DNA of 64,000 nucleotides from Odontesthes bonariensis. Taxonomy: Eukaryota; Chordata; Actinopteri; Atheriniformes; Atherinopsidae. How positions within the stretch are numbered: position 1 is the stretch's first letter; each line of letters opens with the position of its first letter. Where the stretch lies: NCBI RefSeq assembly GCF_027942865.1, contig NC_134507.1, forward strand, positions 38,722,797 to 38,786,796, read 5' to 3'. The notes under the pieces were generated by a model, which was given only the letters and a program-made list of their open reading frames with translations, was not told the DNA's origin and did no database searches. The position numbers were made by a program, and so were the translations under genes. Positions 1 to 12,431 of the stretch are shown here, piece by piece.

Positions 1-1540
1 ACCGCGGCACGTCAAAAAGTTGGGCTCGGCCGGACTTTATGCAAATTTGCCACGGCAGACGGAGTGCGTTATCCAATGACAGTAGATCATGTGATCTCCT
101 GTGTCGCAGCAGCAGCAGCAGCAGCAGCTCTCCTCGCTCGCAGATCCGGATCCATGGTACAATATGAAATAATGTTCCATTGGTGACGATTCATACACAT
201 TAATTTCCCTCCAAAACTCAAATTTTTAGAGGGAGAAACTTCGGTTGGTTAAAATCACAAGTTATTTACTTTCCCCCGGAGCCATCCACGCCCCACACCC
301 ACTGTAGTAGCAACACGGCGACAACTAGGCATCCAATCCGGCGAGTTACGTTGACGTGCCGGAATAGTGGACGCCTAGCCTAAGTATATGACATGAGACA
401 TGAACTCTCATACAGCTGTTGGACTTCAGAAGAGGTAAAAAACCTGCAGAGTTGAGCTGTCTGAAAACTAAATCTGCCTCCTGTTAGATCGATTCTTTCA
501 ATGGCAGCTCAATAACAAGCCGGAGGAATCTCAAGTTAAATAAAGTGTTTATTGGTAGTCACATGTCAAGCATTTCAGCGCTGGGCTCAGTGGAACAGAG
601 CTCCCGCAGGAAGTCTGTCAGACTGAGCCTCGATTTCCGGGTATCATTTGTATTTATAGCCTCATAGGTTGGACTCACACTCGACCGAGTATGATTGGAC
701 ATGAGTAGGTTCAACATGCTTCGTCATATTCTCTGGATCAGCCAAAACAATGTGTGTGTGTGAATCTGCCCTTGCTTTCCCAGGTTTTCCCAATTGTTTT
801 GTCTTCCCATTCCTGGATCACTTTAGGTCATCATGGAAAAGTACAGAGACTATTTCATTTATAATGTCTAAGAACAAAGCCAATTTTTACACAAGCTCGA
901 AATTAATACCAAAATAACTCAAATAAACTTCTCTCACATCCAAAATGTCTGCTGCACCTAGACAAAATATACTTCACAATGTAGGTATTTTTGTCCTCTT
1001 TCACCAAATATTCCCCTCATTGTGCTTGGCCTCACGGTTTTCTCTCAAATGAACTCTGTTCATCTGTTTTAACAGGTTTATGCCAGCCACTGTGTTATGT
1101 CTACTCACAATACAACATGACAATAACATGACAGCCTCTGTCTCTCAGCGGGTTGGCATCCATCAAAATTTCTACAGAAATTTCTACAGAAATTTTGTAG
1201 TTCTTTCTATCACTGCCCAGTTTGTGACCATATGTATTTGGCAGAAACTTTTATCCAAAGCAACTTACAGGTAGGCTAAGGGGGTCTTTCCTAAGGACCC
1301 CAACTGGAGGTATTAGCTTTCATGTAGGGGATTTGAGCCCAGGTCACCTACAATAAAGGAGGGAGGGACTGAATGGCTTTTAACATTGTGTGAGTTACAC
1401 CATCTTCTTTTGTCTGAACTACATGTATAAGCTTATACGCTGAGGGTCGCTACAGTCACATGTGTCACTGAATACCCACCAATCTGCATGTCGTTAGTGT
1501 CTTTATCACCTCCGAATTGTCTACCTGCCTGACAGAGTGA
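1..1540. other. flank without a recognised gene
   Basis: I see no convincing exon here. The stretch is AT-rich with scattered repeat-like pieces. Around 1230-1270 there is a sequence of the kind often found in fish repeat tails (a 'ttatccaaagcaacttac' core), but it is too short to assign. Confidence 0.4.
106..128. repeat. (GCA)n microsatellite
   Basis: Nearly eight perfect GCA triplets in a row. No open frame with exon signals surrounds it, so a coding polyglutamine tract is not supported. Confidence 0.9.
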
Positions 1541-1922
1541 GGCTGCGGCTACACGGAAACGTTTTTCACTGTAAACGATACTTTTTCTTATCGTTTCGCT
1601 GTCGCGGCCACACGGAGCCGGCGTTCCCACTACCCCAAAACGATAGTTTTTGAAAACGGGTTCCAGAGTGGGAAAGTTTGAAAACGGCCTCGTTTCGTTT
1701 CCATTGTTACAGCTAAAACGTTTTTGCGTCAGTCACACGTTGACGCTGTGAGCCAATTTTAACACTTCTCTATTGTCTCACAGCGTGGCGTGACACAGTG
1801 GCGTGTGTACTGCATCGTTTCATCGTTTTCGTCTGGACCAGCAGCGCGTTTCCGTGTGGTCGCAAGAATTTTCGAACCCGTTTTAAAAAAAAAACTCGTT
1901 TCGTTTTCGTGTAGCCGTAGCC
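1541..1922. mobile_element. MITE, copy 1 (TIR GGCTGCGGCTACACG)
   Basis: A 382-bp element with terminal inverted repeats: GGCTGCGGCTACACGG at the left end and the complement of CGTGTAGCCGTAGCC at the right end. The interior is rich in short GTTTTCG/CGAAAACG-type words on both strands. A second copy at 8943-9353 is clearly homologous along its whole length. The flanks here read TGA and TAA, where the other copy shows a clean TTA duplication, which suggests a PIF/Harbinger-like mobiliser. It has no coding capacity. Confidence 0.85.
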
Positions 1923-1924
1923 TA

Positions 1925-2370
1925 AGTTTTGGTCACAGAATCCAAGGTGAGAATGATTGTCAAACTGCCTCTGGAGGAGAGACAATGCTGCATTGTAGGT
2001 GCTGGGAAGGTGAAACCTGAGACCCCCTCCTCTGTTCAACGATGTTTTTTCCAGTTTTACATAGATGGCTTCTTTGATTCCTCTCTCAAACTACCTGTCT
2101 TCTCTGTCTAGAATGTGGACATTACGTCCTCCAAAGAGTGTCCCTTCTCCTTGAGATGAAGGTGCACTGCTGAGTCTTGACCTGAAGAGGTGGCTCTCCT
2201 GTGTTGTGCCATATGCTTGTTCAGCTGTTGTTTGGTCTCTCCTATAAAGAGGTCTGCACAGTCTTTGCTGCACTGCATACATGACACCACCCAGTTTGTG
2301 TTTGGGTGATTAATCCTTTGGGTGAAGCATTCTCTTTCTGAGGGTGTTCTTGGGTTTACTGAAATTAGTT
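1925..2370 (-). mobile_element. Penelope-like retroelement fragment (GIY-YIG end)
   Basis: Minus-strand translation, in more than one frame, gives the C-terminal GIY-YIG endonuclease region of fish Penelope-like elements. Visible blocks are KNTLRKRMLHPK, then CADLFIGETKQQLNKHMAQH (the GIY-YIG-like core), HLHLKEKGHSLEDV, LDREDRWFERG and a final NRGGGLRFHLPSTYNAAL. The reverse transcriptase part is absent. MITE copy 1 abuts the 3' end of the fragment. The match is from memory of the family, but the string of blocks is distinctive. Confidence 0.75.
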
Positions 2371-3402
2371 GTATGAACTCAGGTCAATGAGGCCTACAAG
2401 GCATTAATACTTGAAAGACACTTTAGGTAATATTTATGTATTACGGATTTAAAATAAACCAGGATGTTCTGGGTCAAAGTGGCCAGAACACAGGCAGAGT
2501 TCAGTGTAAATGAACAGAACAGGAGCTTTGACCTCCTCTGCATCCCTGTGAGCAGGATGAAGGCGCCCTCTTGTGTTAGTTTTCAGATTTCAGCTTTGAA
2601 ACTGCAGGGAGACATGAGAAAGCTTCACTGAGGCTTTGGCAGATTCAACAACATGAGGAAAGAGAAGTTTAAATATGTGTAACATAACACTGTGTCAGTT
2701 TGTTCACAGGACTCACAACCTGTAACACTGATGCTGCTTTCAGGGAACTTCTTCCTTTTATTATTATTTTTTGTAAACTTTAACTTTATCAATAAGTGGC
2801 AGATTAAACAGCACAGTTACCTCCCAATCTGCAGCCTCCAAAGCCGACTGAAACTGAGGAGTCAGCTGGAAACTCCACCTTACTGTTACCTGCTCCACCC
2901 AAACTCGTACCTATGACGACCCTTAAACAATACGTGGAACAGAACAACGAGAGTTCATGTTTCATTTCATGCACTTGAATGCATCAGTCAGAAGATTTAG
3001 GTGAGCTTATCAGCAGAAGATCATGATTTATAAATATCAACCTCCGCAGAGCGGAGCTGATTATATAAATATAAATGAAAAGCATGAAAATATTCAGAAA
3101 CATTTACATTTCCTGTACAGCTGCCTGCTAAACGTATCTAACAATGTTGGTCTGATAGATGCAGAGAAAACAGATTTTCTTCATGTTCAACTTTCAGTGG
3201 AAGGTTAATGAATGAATCTTTCCCTTCAACAGAAAACAAATAAGAATAATTTAACAAACCCTTGAACAATCCTGACTTTACTGCAGGATTGAGGTGAAAC
3301 CAGCACTGTCCCTTTCAGTGAAGGAAACTTCCTTGTTCCCTCCCCAAACTGATCTGAAGGTGGGAGGATGTGTGAAACCATTGTGGGACAGTAGAGGAGG
3401 TC
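2371..3402. other. intergenic, nothing recognised
   Basis: About 1 kb of AT-rich sequence between the Penelope-like fragment and the piggyBac element. No open frame has splice or homology support. Confidence 0.4.
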
Positions 3403-4976
3403 TTAACACTCTGGAGTCTAAAACCCACTGGTGGTTTCTTTTGACACATCTAAAAAAAAAACAGTTTTTGTCATTCAAACATATGAGTGACACCATTAAA
3501 AACCTTGAAACTTGTAGTTTTCAAATATATATAAATTAAAATAAATTATATAGCTGGCCCTTTTTAAAGAGAGTGAACAGACTCTTTGGATTTTCTGTAG
3601 TCTCTGACTGCAGCAGCTTCCGAGGCCACACCTATCGCTAATATTCACATGTAAAGTACCAGGTGATTGAGTGGCTATTCACAGGGGAGAACACACCCCA
3701 TTCAGCCAGCATAAACAAAGCCACGCTTCTACTCACTTGTCAACACACCAACTTGGAGGAGAGACTATGACCAATGCAAGGAAGATGTCGCCTGCTGAAG
3801 CTGCACAGCTGATCCAGGAACAACTTGCTCTGGAGAGTGAGTCTGATGACGCCTTGTCAGATCTATCCAGTGACGATGAAGACGTGCATTTTGAGCTTCG
3901 TATCGATCCTGCTGAAGAGTAAGTAGGCTTGTGTGTTTTACTAGCTGTTGTCATGATTTATCAGTTAGCTGTGGAGAATCTAAACAGCTACGGAGGTGCT
4001 GTCTAGCGATGGTTTATCTCCTCTGCTAATTTTGTATATGTGGAACGTGTAAAATGTAGGCATCAGAAAACTTGCATCATAATTGCATGAGAACTTTTGA
4101 CCATTCCCTTACGCAAAAAATAATGCATTGTGTATCAGGAGTACTGCCGTTCTTTCTGTGGTACAGCAATTGGTATGTATGAATGCCAAGCACTGTATAC
4201 AAATGCTAATGTGTGTCATAGTTGTTAGGTGAAGATAATGTAGGACCAATTTCTAAACAATGTCTCTTCTATTATTGTATTTACAGCGATGTGGAAAACA
4301 TCCCACCTGCACCAGCCAGGAGGAGAGCACGGAGCGATGTGGAAAACATCCCACCTGCACCAGCCAGGAGGAGAGCACAAACCAAACAGCGTGCACATTC
4401 ATGGAAGACAGAACGTGATGCAGATGCTCCGCCGCCACCACAGCGCTTTCTTCCTGCAAGGGAGCCTGGTGTTCAGCTGAGGGCAGAGGACAACCACACT
4501 CCTCTGGACCTCTTCAAGCTGTTTTTTTCAGAGAATGTTGTGCAAACCCTCTGCCGCAACACCAACAAGCAAGCTGCCGCGAAGGTTGCCAGAGGTGCAA
4601 AGTACAGATGGGTTGATGTTGGAGTTGCAGAATTCTACCAATTCCTTGGGCTGATGTTCTACACGAGCATGCTCAAGGTGAAACATGTCACTGACTGCTG
4701 GAGGAGAAACACCATCTTCTCTATCCCTTTTCCAGCACAGACTATGGCAAGGGACAGATACAGAACAATCTTCTGGAATCTGCACATAAGTGACCCAGAT
4801 GAAGACAGAGAAAATGATGCCAAGAAGGGAACCTCAGCACATGACAAGCTGTTCTGTGTCAAACCACTTATGGACACCATCAGAAATGTCTGCAAAGCAT
4901 TCTACCACCCCCGCAGGAACATTTCTGTGGGTGAACGCATGGTGGCTTCCAGATGTCATGCTATGAGACAGTATAT

Positions 4977-5044
4977 GGAAGCAGAAGTTTCAAAATTCAA
5001 AATTCAGAAGTTTCAAAAGTTTCAAAATTCAAACTTCTGCTTCC
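4977..5044. repeat. inverted repeat at the LINE 5' junction
   Basis: GGAAGCAGAAGTTT (4977-4990) is repeated as its exact complement at 5031-5044. Between them lie several direct repeats of the words GAAGTTTC and TCAAAATTC. It reads as templated filler made when the truncated LINE cDNA was joined. Confidence 0.85.
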
Positions 5045-7244
5045 AACCCCAAAAAACTCTTCCAAACTTTCGCAACCCTCCTCCAACCCCCATCCCCCCT
5101 CCCCTCCTCCTCCCTCCTCCCTGACGATTTCGCCGACTTCTTTGATAAGAAGGTTAACGATATCCGATCTTCCTTCCCTCACCTCCCAGCTGTCCACACC
5201 ACCCACACCTGTCGCCCTCCCACTCCTCCCTACCACCTTCTCCCTCACCTGTCTCCCTCCCTCTCTGTCCCACTTCTCTCCCCTCTCTGCAAATGAGGTC
5301 CTCCACCTTGTAACATCCAGCCGCCCCACCACATGTTCCCTTGATCCAGTCCCTTCCCCTCTCCTTCATTCTGCTGCACCTGATCTTCTTCCTTACCTGA
5401 CCCACCTCATTAACACATCTTTGACATCAGGCTCTTTTCCTTCTGCTTTCAGGACTGCCAGAGTCACTCCTCTTCTAAAGAAACCAGCTCTTGACCCTTC
5501 AGAGATCAAGAACTACAGACCGGTATCCCTTCTACCCTTTCTGTCCAAAACTCTTGAACGTGCTGTTTTCAAACAACTGTCCTCTTACCTCCACCAGAAC
5601 AACCTCTTGGATCCCTACCAGTCCGGGTTCAAGGTGGGCCACTCAACTGAGACGGCCCTCCAAGCAGTAACTGAGTCACTCCAAACTGCTCGAGCTAACT
5701 CTCTCTCCTCTGTCCTGATTCTCCTGGACCTGTCTGCAGCATTTGACACAGTGAACCACGACATCCTTCTCTCTACCCTGGAGGGAATGGGGGTTTCTGG
5801 CTCTGCACTCTCCATGTTCTCATCCTACCTGACAGATCGCTTCTACCAGGTCACACTGAGAGGGTTTGTGTCGAAGCCACGTAGGCTCACCACCGGGGTT
5901 CCCAAAGGTTCGGTCCTGGGTCCTCTTCTTTTCTCCCTCTACACATCATCTCTTGGTTCTGTCATCCACTCCCATAACTTTTCCTACCACTGCTATGCAG
6001 ATGACACCCAGCTGATTCTGTCTTTTCCCCCTTCTGACACCCAAGTGGAAGCACGCATTGCTGCGTGCCTGGCAGACATCTCGGGGTGGATGTCGATGCA
6101 CCACCTTAAGCTCAACCTGGACAAGACTGAGCTGGTGTTTCTCCCGGGGAAGGGCTGCCCATTCAGAGACCTGGCCATCACCATGGATGCCTCTGTGGTG
6201 ACATCAACCCGAACCGCGAGGAATCTGGGTGTGACCCTGGACGATGAACTGTCGTTCTCGCCAAACATCGCATCAGTGACCCGTTCCTGCCGATTCCTCC
6301 TCTACAACATCCGGAGGATTCGCCCCTTCCTCACCGACAAGGCAGCACAGGTGCTCATCCAGGCTCTTGTCATCTCCCGCCTGGACTACTGCAACTCCCT
6401 CCTTGCTGGCGCCCCGGCTTCTGCCATCAGACCTCTGGAGCTGGTTCAGAAAGCTGCTGCTCGTCTGGTGTTCAACCTCCCCAAGTTCTCCCACACCACT
6501 CCCCTTCTCCGCTCTCTACACTGGCTCCCTGTAGCTGCTCGCATCCAGTTTAAGACTCTGGTGCTAGCCTACAGGGCAGTGGAAGGAACAGCTCCTTCAT
6601 ACCTCCAGGCTATGGTCAAGCCCTACACCCCCGCCCGACCACTTCGCTCTGCGGCCACCAGGCGCCTGGCTGCCCCGTCACTCAGGGGTCCCTGCGCACG
6701 ATCGACACGATCACGGCTTTTCTCTGTTCTGGCACCCCGATGGTGGAACGATCTCCCGACTGATATCAGGACAGCTGAGTCGCTGCCCATCTTTCGCCGT
6801 AGGCTGAAAACCCACCTCTTCAAGAAAAACTTCCCTGGTCCGCCCTCTTAGGATAGCACCTGTGCCGTCCTAGTTCCTTACGCACTTATTGTTTCCTCCA
6901 CCACTGGCACCCTCTATATTTTCATTACCCCCTACCCGAACCAGGGTTTGCATCCCATTCCTGCTTTTTCTACCTCTTTTATTTCTTCCCCTACCCGAAC
7001 CAGGGTTTGCATCCCCACCCCGCTGTGACTGGTGTGCAGTTGGTGAGAGGCTGGTTGGTTATCGCACTTACTCTAGCACTAGTTTTGCTCTTAGCTGTTT
7101 GGTAGTGGAATGAAATGCACTTATGATTTCTTGTGACCTGAAGTTCTTTTGCCTACCGATGTTGAACGCACTTATTGTAAGTCGCTTTGGTTAAAAGCGT
7201 CTGCAAAATGACCGTAATGTAATGTAATGTAATGTAATGTAATG
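4977..7244 (+). mobile_element. L2-type LINE, 5'-truncated, inside piggyBac
   Basis: A non-LTR retrotransposon fragment whose main open frame runs to the stop at 6849-6851. It encodes most of the reverse transcriptase: LKKPALDPSEIKNYRPVSLL, a QSGFKVGHSTETAL block, LLDLSAAFDTVNHDIL, GVPKGSVLGPLLF, then CYADDTQL with the YADD active site. The usual C-terminal region follows (RLDYCNSLLAG, LHWLPVAARIQFKTL, PRWWNDLP). The apurinic endonuclease and ORF1 are missing, so insertion was 5'-truncated. The 3' end is a tandem TGTAA tail (about 7217-7244), typical of L2. The RT frame looks uninterrupted, so the insertion is fairly young. The 5' junction carries a 14-bp inverted repeat with filler sequence. 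Confidence 0.9.
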
Positions 7245-7771
7245 TACAAACCAACTAAGTGGGGCTTCAAGTTGTTTGTGCTTGCAGACTCCAGCAATGG
7301 ATACACTGTCAACTTTTCTGTATACACAGGAAAGAACAATTTTCCCATGGGCCATGGACTCTCTTATGACTCTGTCATGACACTGACTGACAAAGGATAT
7401 TTGGGATCTGGATACAATGTCTTCATGGACAATTTTTACACGAGCCCAAAGCTTTTCAAGGATTTGCATGATGCCAAGTTTGGTGCTTGCGGAACCTACA
7501 GAGAATCCCGGAGGGACTGCCCACGCAGTAGCATCAATGCACTGGCAAAGCATTCACCTAGAGGAGAAATGCGCTGGATAAGAGATGGTCCTGTTGTCTA
7601 TGTGAAGTGGATGGATACACGAGAGGTGTCTGTCTGCTCCACCATCCACGCAGCCTACACTGGAGATGCAGTGCAGCGAAGAGTGAAGAGCAAACAGGGT
7701 CTCTGGTCAAGAAAATCTGTTCCATGCCCCAAACCTGTGATAGAGTACAACAAGCACATGGGTGGTGTGGA

Positions 7772-7826
7772 TTTATGCTGTGTTGTGTAATACTGGAGCA
7801 ACTGGTATTACACAACACAGCATAAA
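7772..7826. repeat. 22-bp perfect inverted repeat in the transposase gene
   Basis: TTTATGCTGTGTTGTGTAAT... at 7772-7793 is exactly complementary to 7805-7826, with an 11-bp spacer. The right arm encodes the expected transposase residues (YYTTQHKT), so the left arm is the newly made inverted copy that replaced normal sequence. Confidence 0.9.
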
Positions 7827-8203
7827 ACTGTAAAGTGGTACAAGAAGCTCTTTCTTCACTTCTTGGACATCGCTTCAACAAATGCCTACATTCTCCACAA
7901 AGAGCTCATGCAAAGCATGCACAAGAAAAGCATTTCATTGAGAAGCTTACTGCAGAGCTGTGTGGTGTATCATTGCATTGCGAGGAACCAAAGGCTCCAC
8001 CAAAGGAAGATGGCAGGCTACACTTGCCAGTTTGCAGGGCTGGATCATCCACAGATGGGAAGAGAGCCAGTGATGGTCGCAGACGCTGTGTGTACTGCAT
8101 ACAGCAGGGCAAAGTAATGAAAACTCTCTGGAAGTGCACAGTGTGTGCTGTCTACCTCTGCCTTCAACCAGACAGAAACTGTTATGTTGCTTGGCACAGC
8201 TGA

Positions 8204-8942
8204 TTGGAACTGAATCTTACTGTAGATCTACTACACAAATGCTTGAGCTGCCCTAGTCCCAGGGCAGACTCTTTGTCATGATGTGTATGTGTGTGTACTC
8301 TACTTTACTAGAAAAAAAAAAACTAACCCTACTTTGCATCTGCACTGTGTAACTATTTATCTGATTTATACTTTATATTTTCATACTGTGTATTTACATT
8401 TTTTGTACTTTGAAGACACTTTGTATACTGCACTGACACAATAGAGTGTGGGGGAAGGCAGCAATGTCCTGCCAGTGACAGACAATTATCACATGGAGAG
8501 TGACAGGGGGGTGGGGGCAATCAGGGGTGTTACACACCCATCTAATTAGTATTCAACTAACAGAGACACTGCCTGGAGTTACAATTACTTTTTTACAGTT
8601 TGTGTGAAAACAAAAAAACATTTCTGACTGCACTTTTTACTTTTATGCAGCCAACACTTTTGTTTACAAGGTCCTTCAAAAGTCTTGGCTAGATATATTT
8701 ATAGTGTGTTTTCTTGCACTGTTTGAAGACCTCTAAAACTTGTTTTTTTGTACAGTTGTGTTTCCCCTCAATTTAAATAAAACTTGTTTGTATTACATTC
8801 ACTTCACTCCCATATTGTTTTTTGTTAGGCTTTTCAGAATACAACCATATGTGTCACTTTTGCATAGATGTTTACAGTTAGTTGAAATACTTGAAAATGT
8901 CAAGGTGGTGACAACTGCCTCAAAGTCTCTGAAAAGGCCTTA
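8204..8942. other. piggyBac 3' non-coding region
   Basis: The stretch between the transposase stop and MITE copy 2. It is AT-rich, includes an AATAAA at about 8776-8781 that could serve as the element's poly(A) signal, and shows no other gene. Confidence 0.5.
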
Positions 8943-9353
8943 GGCTGCGGCTACACGAAAACGTTTTTCACTGTAAACGATATTTTTTCTTATCGTTTCG
9001 CTGTCGCGGCCACACGGAGCCGGCGTTCCCACTACCCCAAAACGATAGTTTTTGAGAACGGGTTCCAGAGTGGGAAAGTTTGAAAACGGCCTCGTTTCGT
9101 TTCCATTGTTACAGCTAAAACGTTTTTGCGTCAGTCAAACGTTGACGCTGTGAGCCAATTTTAACACTTCTCTATTGTCTCACAGCGTGGCGTGACACAG
9201 TGGCGTGTGTACTGCATCGTTTCATCGTTTCATCGTTTTCATCCGTTTTCGTCTGGACCTGAGTCTTTACAGCAGCGCGTTGCCGTGTGGTCGCAAGAAT
9301 TTTCGTACCCGTTTTCAAAAAAAACCTTGTTTCGTTTTCGTGTAGCCGTAGCC
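8943..9353. mobile_element. MITE, copy 2, inside the piggyBac end
   Basis: A 411-bp homologue of the MITE at 1541-1922, with TIRs GGCTGCGGCTACACGAAAAC and the near-complement at the right end. It is flanked by a TTA duplication (8940-8942 and 9354-9356). Removing it restores the piggyBac terminal repeat AAGGCCTTAGACTCCATGAG. Confidence 0.9.
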
Positions 9354-10163
9354 TTAGACTCCATGAGGGTTAAAGATTCAACAAAGAGAAACATGCAGCT
9401 GAACCTAAATGAAACTTGAACACAGAACTTACAGGAGAGCTTTTTAATGCTTTTATGCATCAATCTTTACTTCATTGGCTCCCTCCATGGGATTCAAATT
9501 TGGAACATTTTCCTAATAAAAGAAAAAAATGTCAAGGCTAAGAAAGCACCTTTATCATTGTTTTACTGTGTAATATGTAGGATCCATAAACTCATTTATT
9601 ACCAGCTCTATCAGCATGGAGAGAATCCCCTTTTCTCCCAAAAGATCCCAGGTGCTGCTCCTGAGGTGTTTCTGTAAGTTTATCACACCAGCTGGTGAAA
9701 TGATATGAGTCCCTCTACAGTTGTTGTAGATATCGCTGAGATTCAAACTAAAAGACACATTTTGTGTCTGAAACTGTGAGAGACTGTTCAAGTGGGACTG
9801 AAAGCAGATTCAGAGGGTTGTGATGTATGTTTTTCCACCCAAATGACCTGATAACTGTCAGAGATGCAGCAGTGCTATGAAATCCACTTTAGAAGCTGCA
9901 GTTATTGGACACAATGAGAGCTGACCATCTCTGTGGCTCAGAGGAAAACTGAGCAACAATGTATTTTGGATAACTTATATATTTATATATTATTTATATA
10001 TTTCTATAACTTACAAATGAGGATATAACGATGCAGCTAACAGCAAAGCTAACAATAAGCTACATAGAAGGAAAAGCATCAGCCAGGCTGTCAGAGGTGA
10101 CAGTGTAGAAACAGAGTGCAGGCATAGAGGGAAGTACAGGTTAAGTGGGAGATCACATTTCTA

Positions 10164-10236
10164 CACCTGAACAGGGACTTGAACCCTGGACCCTCAGATT
10201 AAAAGTCTGATGCTCTACCAGCTGAGCTATCCAGGC
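10164..10236 (-). tRNA. tRNA-Lys (anticodon TTT), left arm
   Basis: A 73-nt cloverleaf on the minus strand. The acceptor GCCTGGA pairs with TTCAGGT (two wobbles), the D arm is GCTCAGCTGGTAGAGC, the anticodon stem-loop is CAGACTTTTAATCTG with TTT, and the T arm is CAGGGTTCAAGTCCCTG. Boxes A and B are intact and there is no intron. It closely matches vertebrate tRNA-Lys-TTT. Confidence 0.96.
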
Positions 10237-10349
10237 CCTATGAAAGTGTGTCTGAGTGACAGATGACATCTGAAACACTTCCTGAGTCCAAAGCTGTGAC
10301 GCTGTTTTCTGAACAAATGCCTGGTTGATGTGAACTTGTGTTGCAGCCA

Positions 10350-10860
10350 CTGAGCATAAAGAAGAAGGCCTTCATGGAGGGAAACAGGGAGTTAAGGAGG
10401 AGTGTGAAGAAAAAAGGAAGAGAGCAAGTCGGTGGGAAACTATCTGCAGCAGAACAGTGTGAGGGCTGTGTGGTCAGGAATGGAAAAGCTCACAGGCTTT
10501 GGGATAATGTGGGATCAGACAGATGGAAGAGTTCAGACAAACTCAGCATGCTGCTGCCTCCTGCTACAGACCTCACATCCTCCATGTACCAACAGCTTCC
10601 CTGTCACACCTCAGCACATCTACATGAAACTATCACATCTATAGGAAAATAAACTATGGCCTCATCTGGAATACAAACAAAAGAGATGATTGTGGATTTT
10701 AGGAGGAGCAGCAGTCAGCTGAACACCGTCTCCATCCTCGGTGAAGAGGTGGTTGAGGATTACAGATACCTGAGGGTTCACCTGGACAGCAGACTGGACT
10801 GGAAATGCAACACTGAGGCTGTCTACAAGATGGGACATTCAGTAAACTGTTCCTATAACT
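10350..10860 (+). mobile_element. LINE fragment, left arm
   Basis: Degraded pieces of a non-LTR element: KAFMEGNRELRRSVKKK and NSVRAVWSGMEKLTGF from the EN-RT linker, then TKEMIVDFRRSSSQL and YRYLRVHLDSRLDWKCNTEA from the region after the RT active site. The central RT is missing. The same fragment lies in the right arm (31905-32412), so it predates the duplication. It resembles the family of the longer LINE at 33849-37131. Confidence 0.75.
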
Positions 10861-12431
10861 GTATATATGCTAACTGAGTTGGCATGGGTTGGTGCACTAA
10901 ACACATGTTACAGAATTTAATATTTCTGCATCTTTTAGTAAAAACAGGAAAGAATGAGTGTATATTTCCAGCCAAATTCCCAATAAAGCTGCTCTCATCC
11001 ACATATTTTTCTGTTTCTTCTGTCAGACGGCTAAACTGAAAATCAGCACATTAAGACTACGTGTCAACTCGTGGTCACTTAAAGCATGTCCAGACTGTCG
11101 CTCTGCTCTAATAAATCCTGATTTTGTAACCGCAGCCTCATGTGAGAAAATCACCCTTCCAGTGACTTAAAGACAACATGTTGGCAGCGATTTCAGCTGT
11201 GCTTACATGCAGCGTGATGTCCCACAGAGAAAGTTAGAGGCAGCAGAATGTCAGGAAGGTTTTCTGCACAGTCTATCCCGTGCATGTACGCTGGGACAAC
11301 ATGGTGGTCCAGTTAAATGGACGAGTACACCTGGAACTGAAGCTGGACTTACCTGTGCATGCAAGCGTTCTGAATGTCCATGATCAAGATAAAAATATGT
11401 AACATACAGAACAAAAAGCATCCATCTCCAGCTGAAAACATGAAACCTGCATCCTACAAATAAAATGTTCCACTGGGGTGACCCACCCAAGTTGGTTATT
11501 AGGAGGAAATTTTAAGAAATATCCTCAAAACCAGTTTTTCTCAGTGTGCAGACTTCAGCTTTTTGTTTTAAGTTTTGAACAAAGAAAATAGACTCAAATG
11601 TAACCTCTCTTCTATGCATATTCAGAACTTATTTAAATCTCTTCCAGAAAAACTCTTGTTTTGATCGTTTTCTTTAAAATAAACATTTTTAAAAAGCTAA
11701 TTGACCATATGCTCTGTTTTACATATAACACCAGTTATAGAGGTAAACACGCAAAGTTAGCATATTGACAGGTTTCAAATATATGTTTCAGTGGCGGCCG
11801 TGCTTTGGCTCACTGGGCCTTCAGTGCGGGTTTACCGTCCATTCAGAGTCGCTATTTAAATCCGTCCTGAGTGCCCACATGGATCTGGATCTCACTAACC
11901 GTGCTGTATGCCAATAAACACAGAGAGACAGCTGTTAGAAGACTTTCTTCTGCAGGTTTCCTTCTGATTTATTTATTTTTTAAACACATATTCAGCAGCA
12001 GGATGTTTATTCATCAATTAGCCCACTAATAATGAACTATGAGAGGCATTTCACGTATTGAGAGCGACTTCCATAGTTATCGTTATTATTATCACGTATA
12101 TCAGCAGTTCAGAATATTTGATCATTTATATTTATAATTTAATATTTATATATGTTTTTCCACCCAAATACTCACAAGAGGTCCTGATTATTATCCATTT
12201 ATTGACATAACACTGAGATGCTCCATATGTGAGTCCATTGTTGCCAGTTAACTGCAGCCTTGCACCTTTCAGCAGCAGCTGTTACCGCTGAGCAATCAGT
12301 TCCCTCTGCACTGAGGATCATATGAAAGCAGCTCCTGCAGCTTCAGGTTAGTGTCACAGGGCTCTGAACTTTGTGTTAGTGCAGTTTGGCAGGAGCAGGT
12401 CCCAGGCAAGCTTTAATTATATTGCAGCAGA
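10861..12431. other. upstream region of gene 1 (left arm)
   Basis: About 1.5 kb shared with the right arm. No further exon is evident. At 11800-11945 there is a conserved stretch ending in a CAATAAAC word, which could be a short decayed exon or 3' end. No canonical TATA box was found close to gene 1. Confidence 0.4.

Larger units (their letters stand above)
3767..8203 (+). pseudogene. piggyBac transposase pseudogene (PGBD-like)
   Basis: Cut-and-paste transposase of the piggyBac family. Exon 1 (3767-3918) encodes an acidic N-terminus, with ATG chosen at 3767. A GT-AG intron (3919-4286) joins in phase to exon 2, which opens with a 48-bp tandem duplication (DVENIPPAPARRRA twice). The core runs through FYQFLGLMFYTS to ISVGERMVASR. 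The family's first catalytic Asp belongs at the G of this motif (codon 4930-4932), so it reads as D to G. After the LINE it resumes with KWGFKLFVLADSSNGY, VFMDNFYTS (second Asp) and HMGGVDL (third Asp). A short inverted duplication (7772-7826) replaces the following codons. A frameshift near 7925 precedes the Cys-rich C-terminus (RRRCVYC, KCTVCAVYLC), which ends at TGA 8201-8203. It has several disabling changes and is not functional. Confidence 0.9.
3403..9373 (+). mobile_element. piggyBac-family DNA transposon, nested and inactive
   Basis: TTAA (3403-3406) is followed by ACACTCTGGAGTCTAA, and the right end reads as the complement of CCCTCATGGAGTCTAA before TTAA (9370-9373), as expected for a piggyBac element with TTAA targets. 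Inside lies a DDE_Tnp_1_7-type transposase gene, split by an L2-type LINE (4977-7244). The right terminal repeat is itself split by MITE copy 2, which sits in a TTA target. The right TTAA is also the outer edge of the large palindrome. Ends were matched by eye. Confidence 0.8.

Noticed and set aside
4222-5124. A 300-codon frame running from piggyBac exon 2 into proline-rich residues.
   Set aside because: Its first codons are intronic and its Pro-rich end is LINE sequence read out of frame.
11800-11945. Possible short gene or promoter with TATTTAAA and AATAAAC words in both arms.
   Set aside because: No open frame or splice signals. Conservation between arms only reflects the recent duplication.
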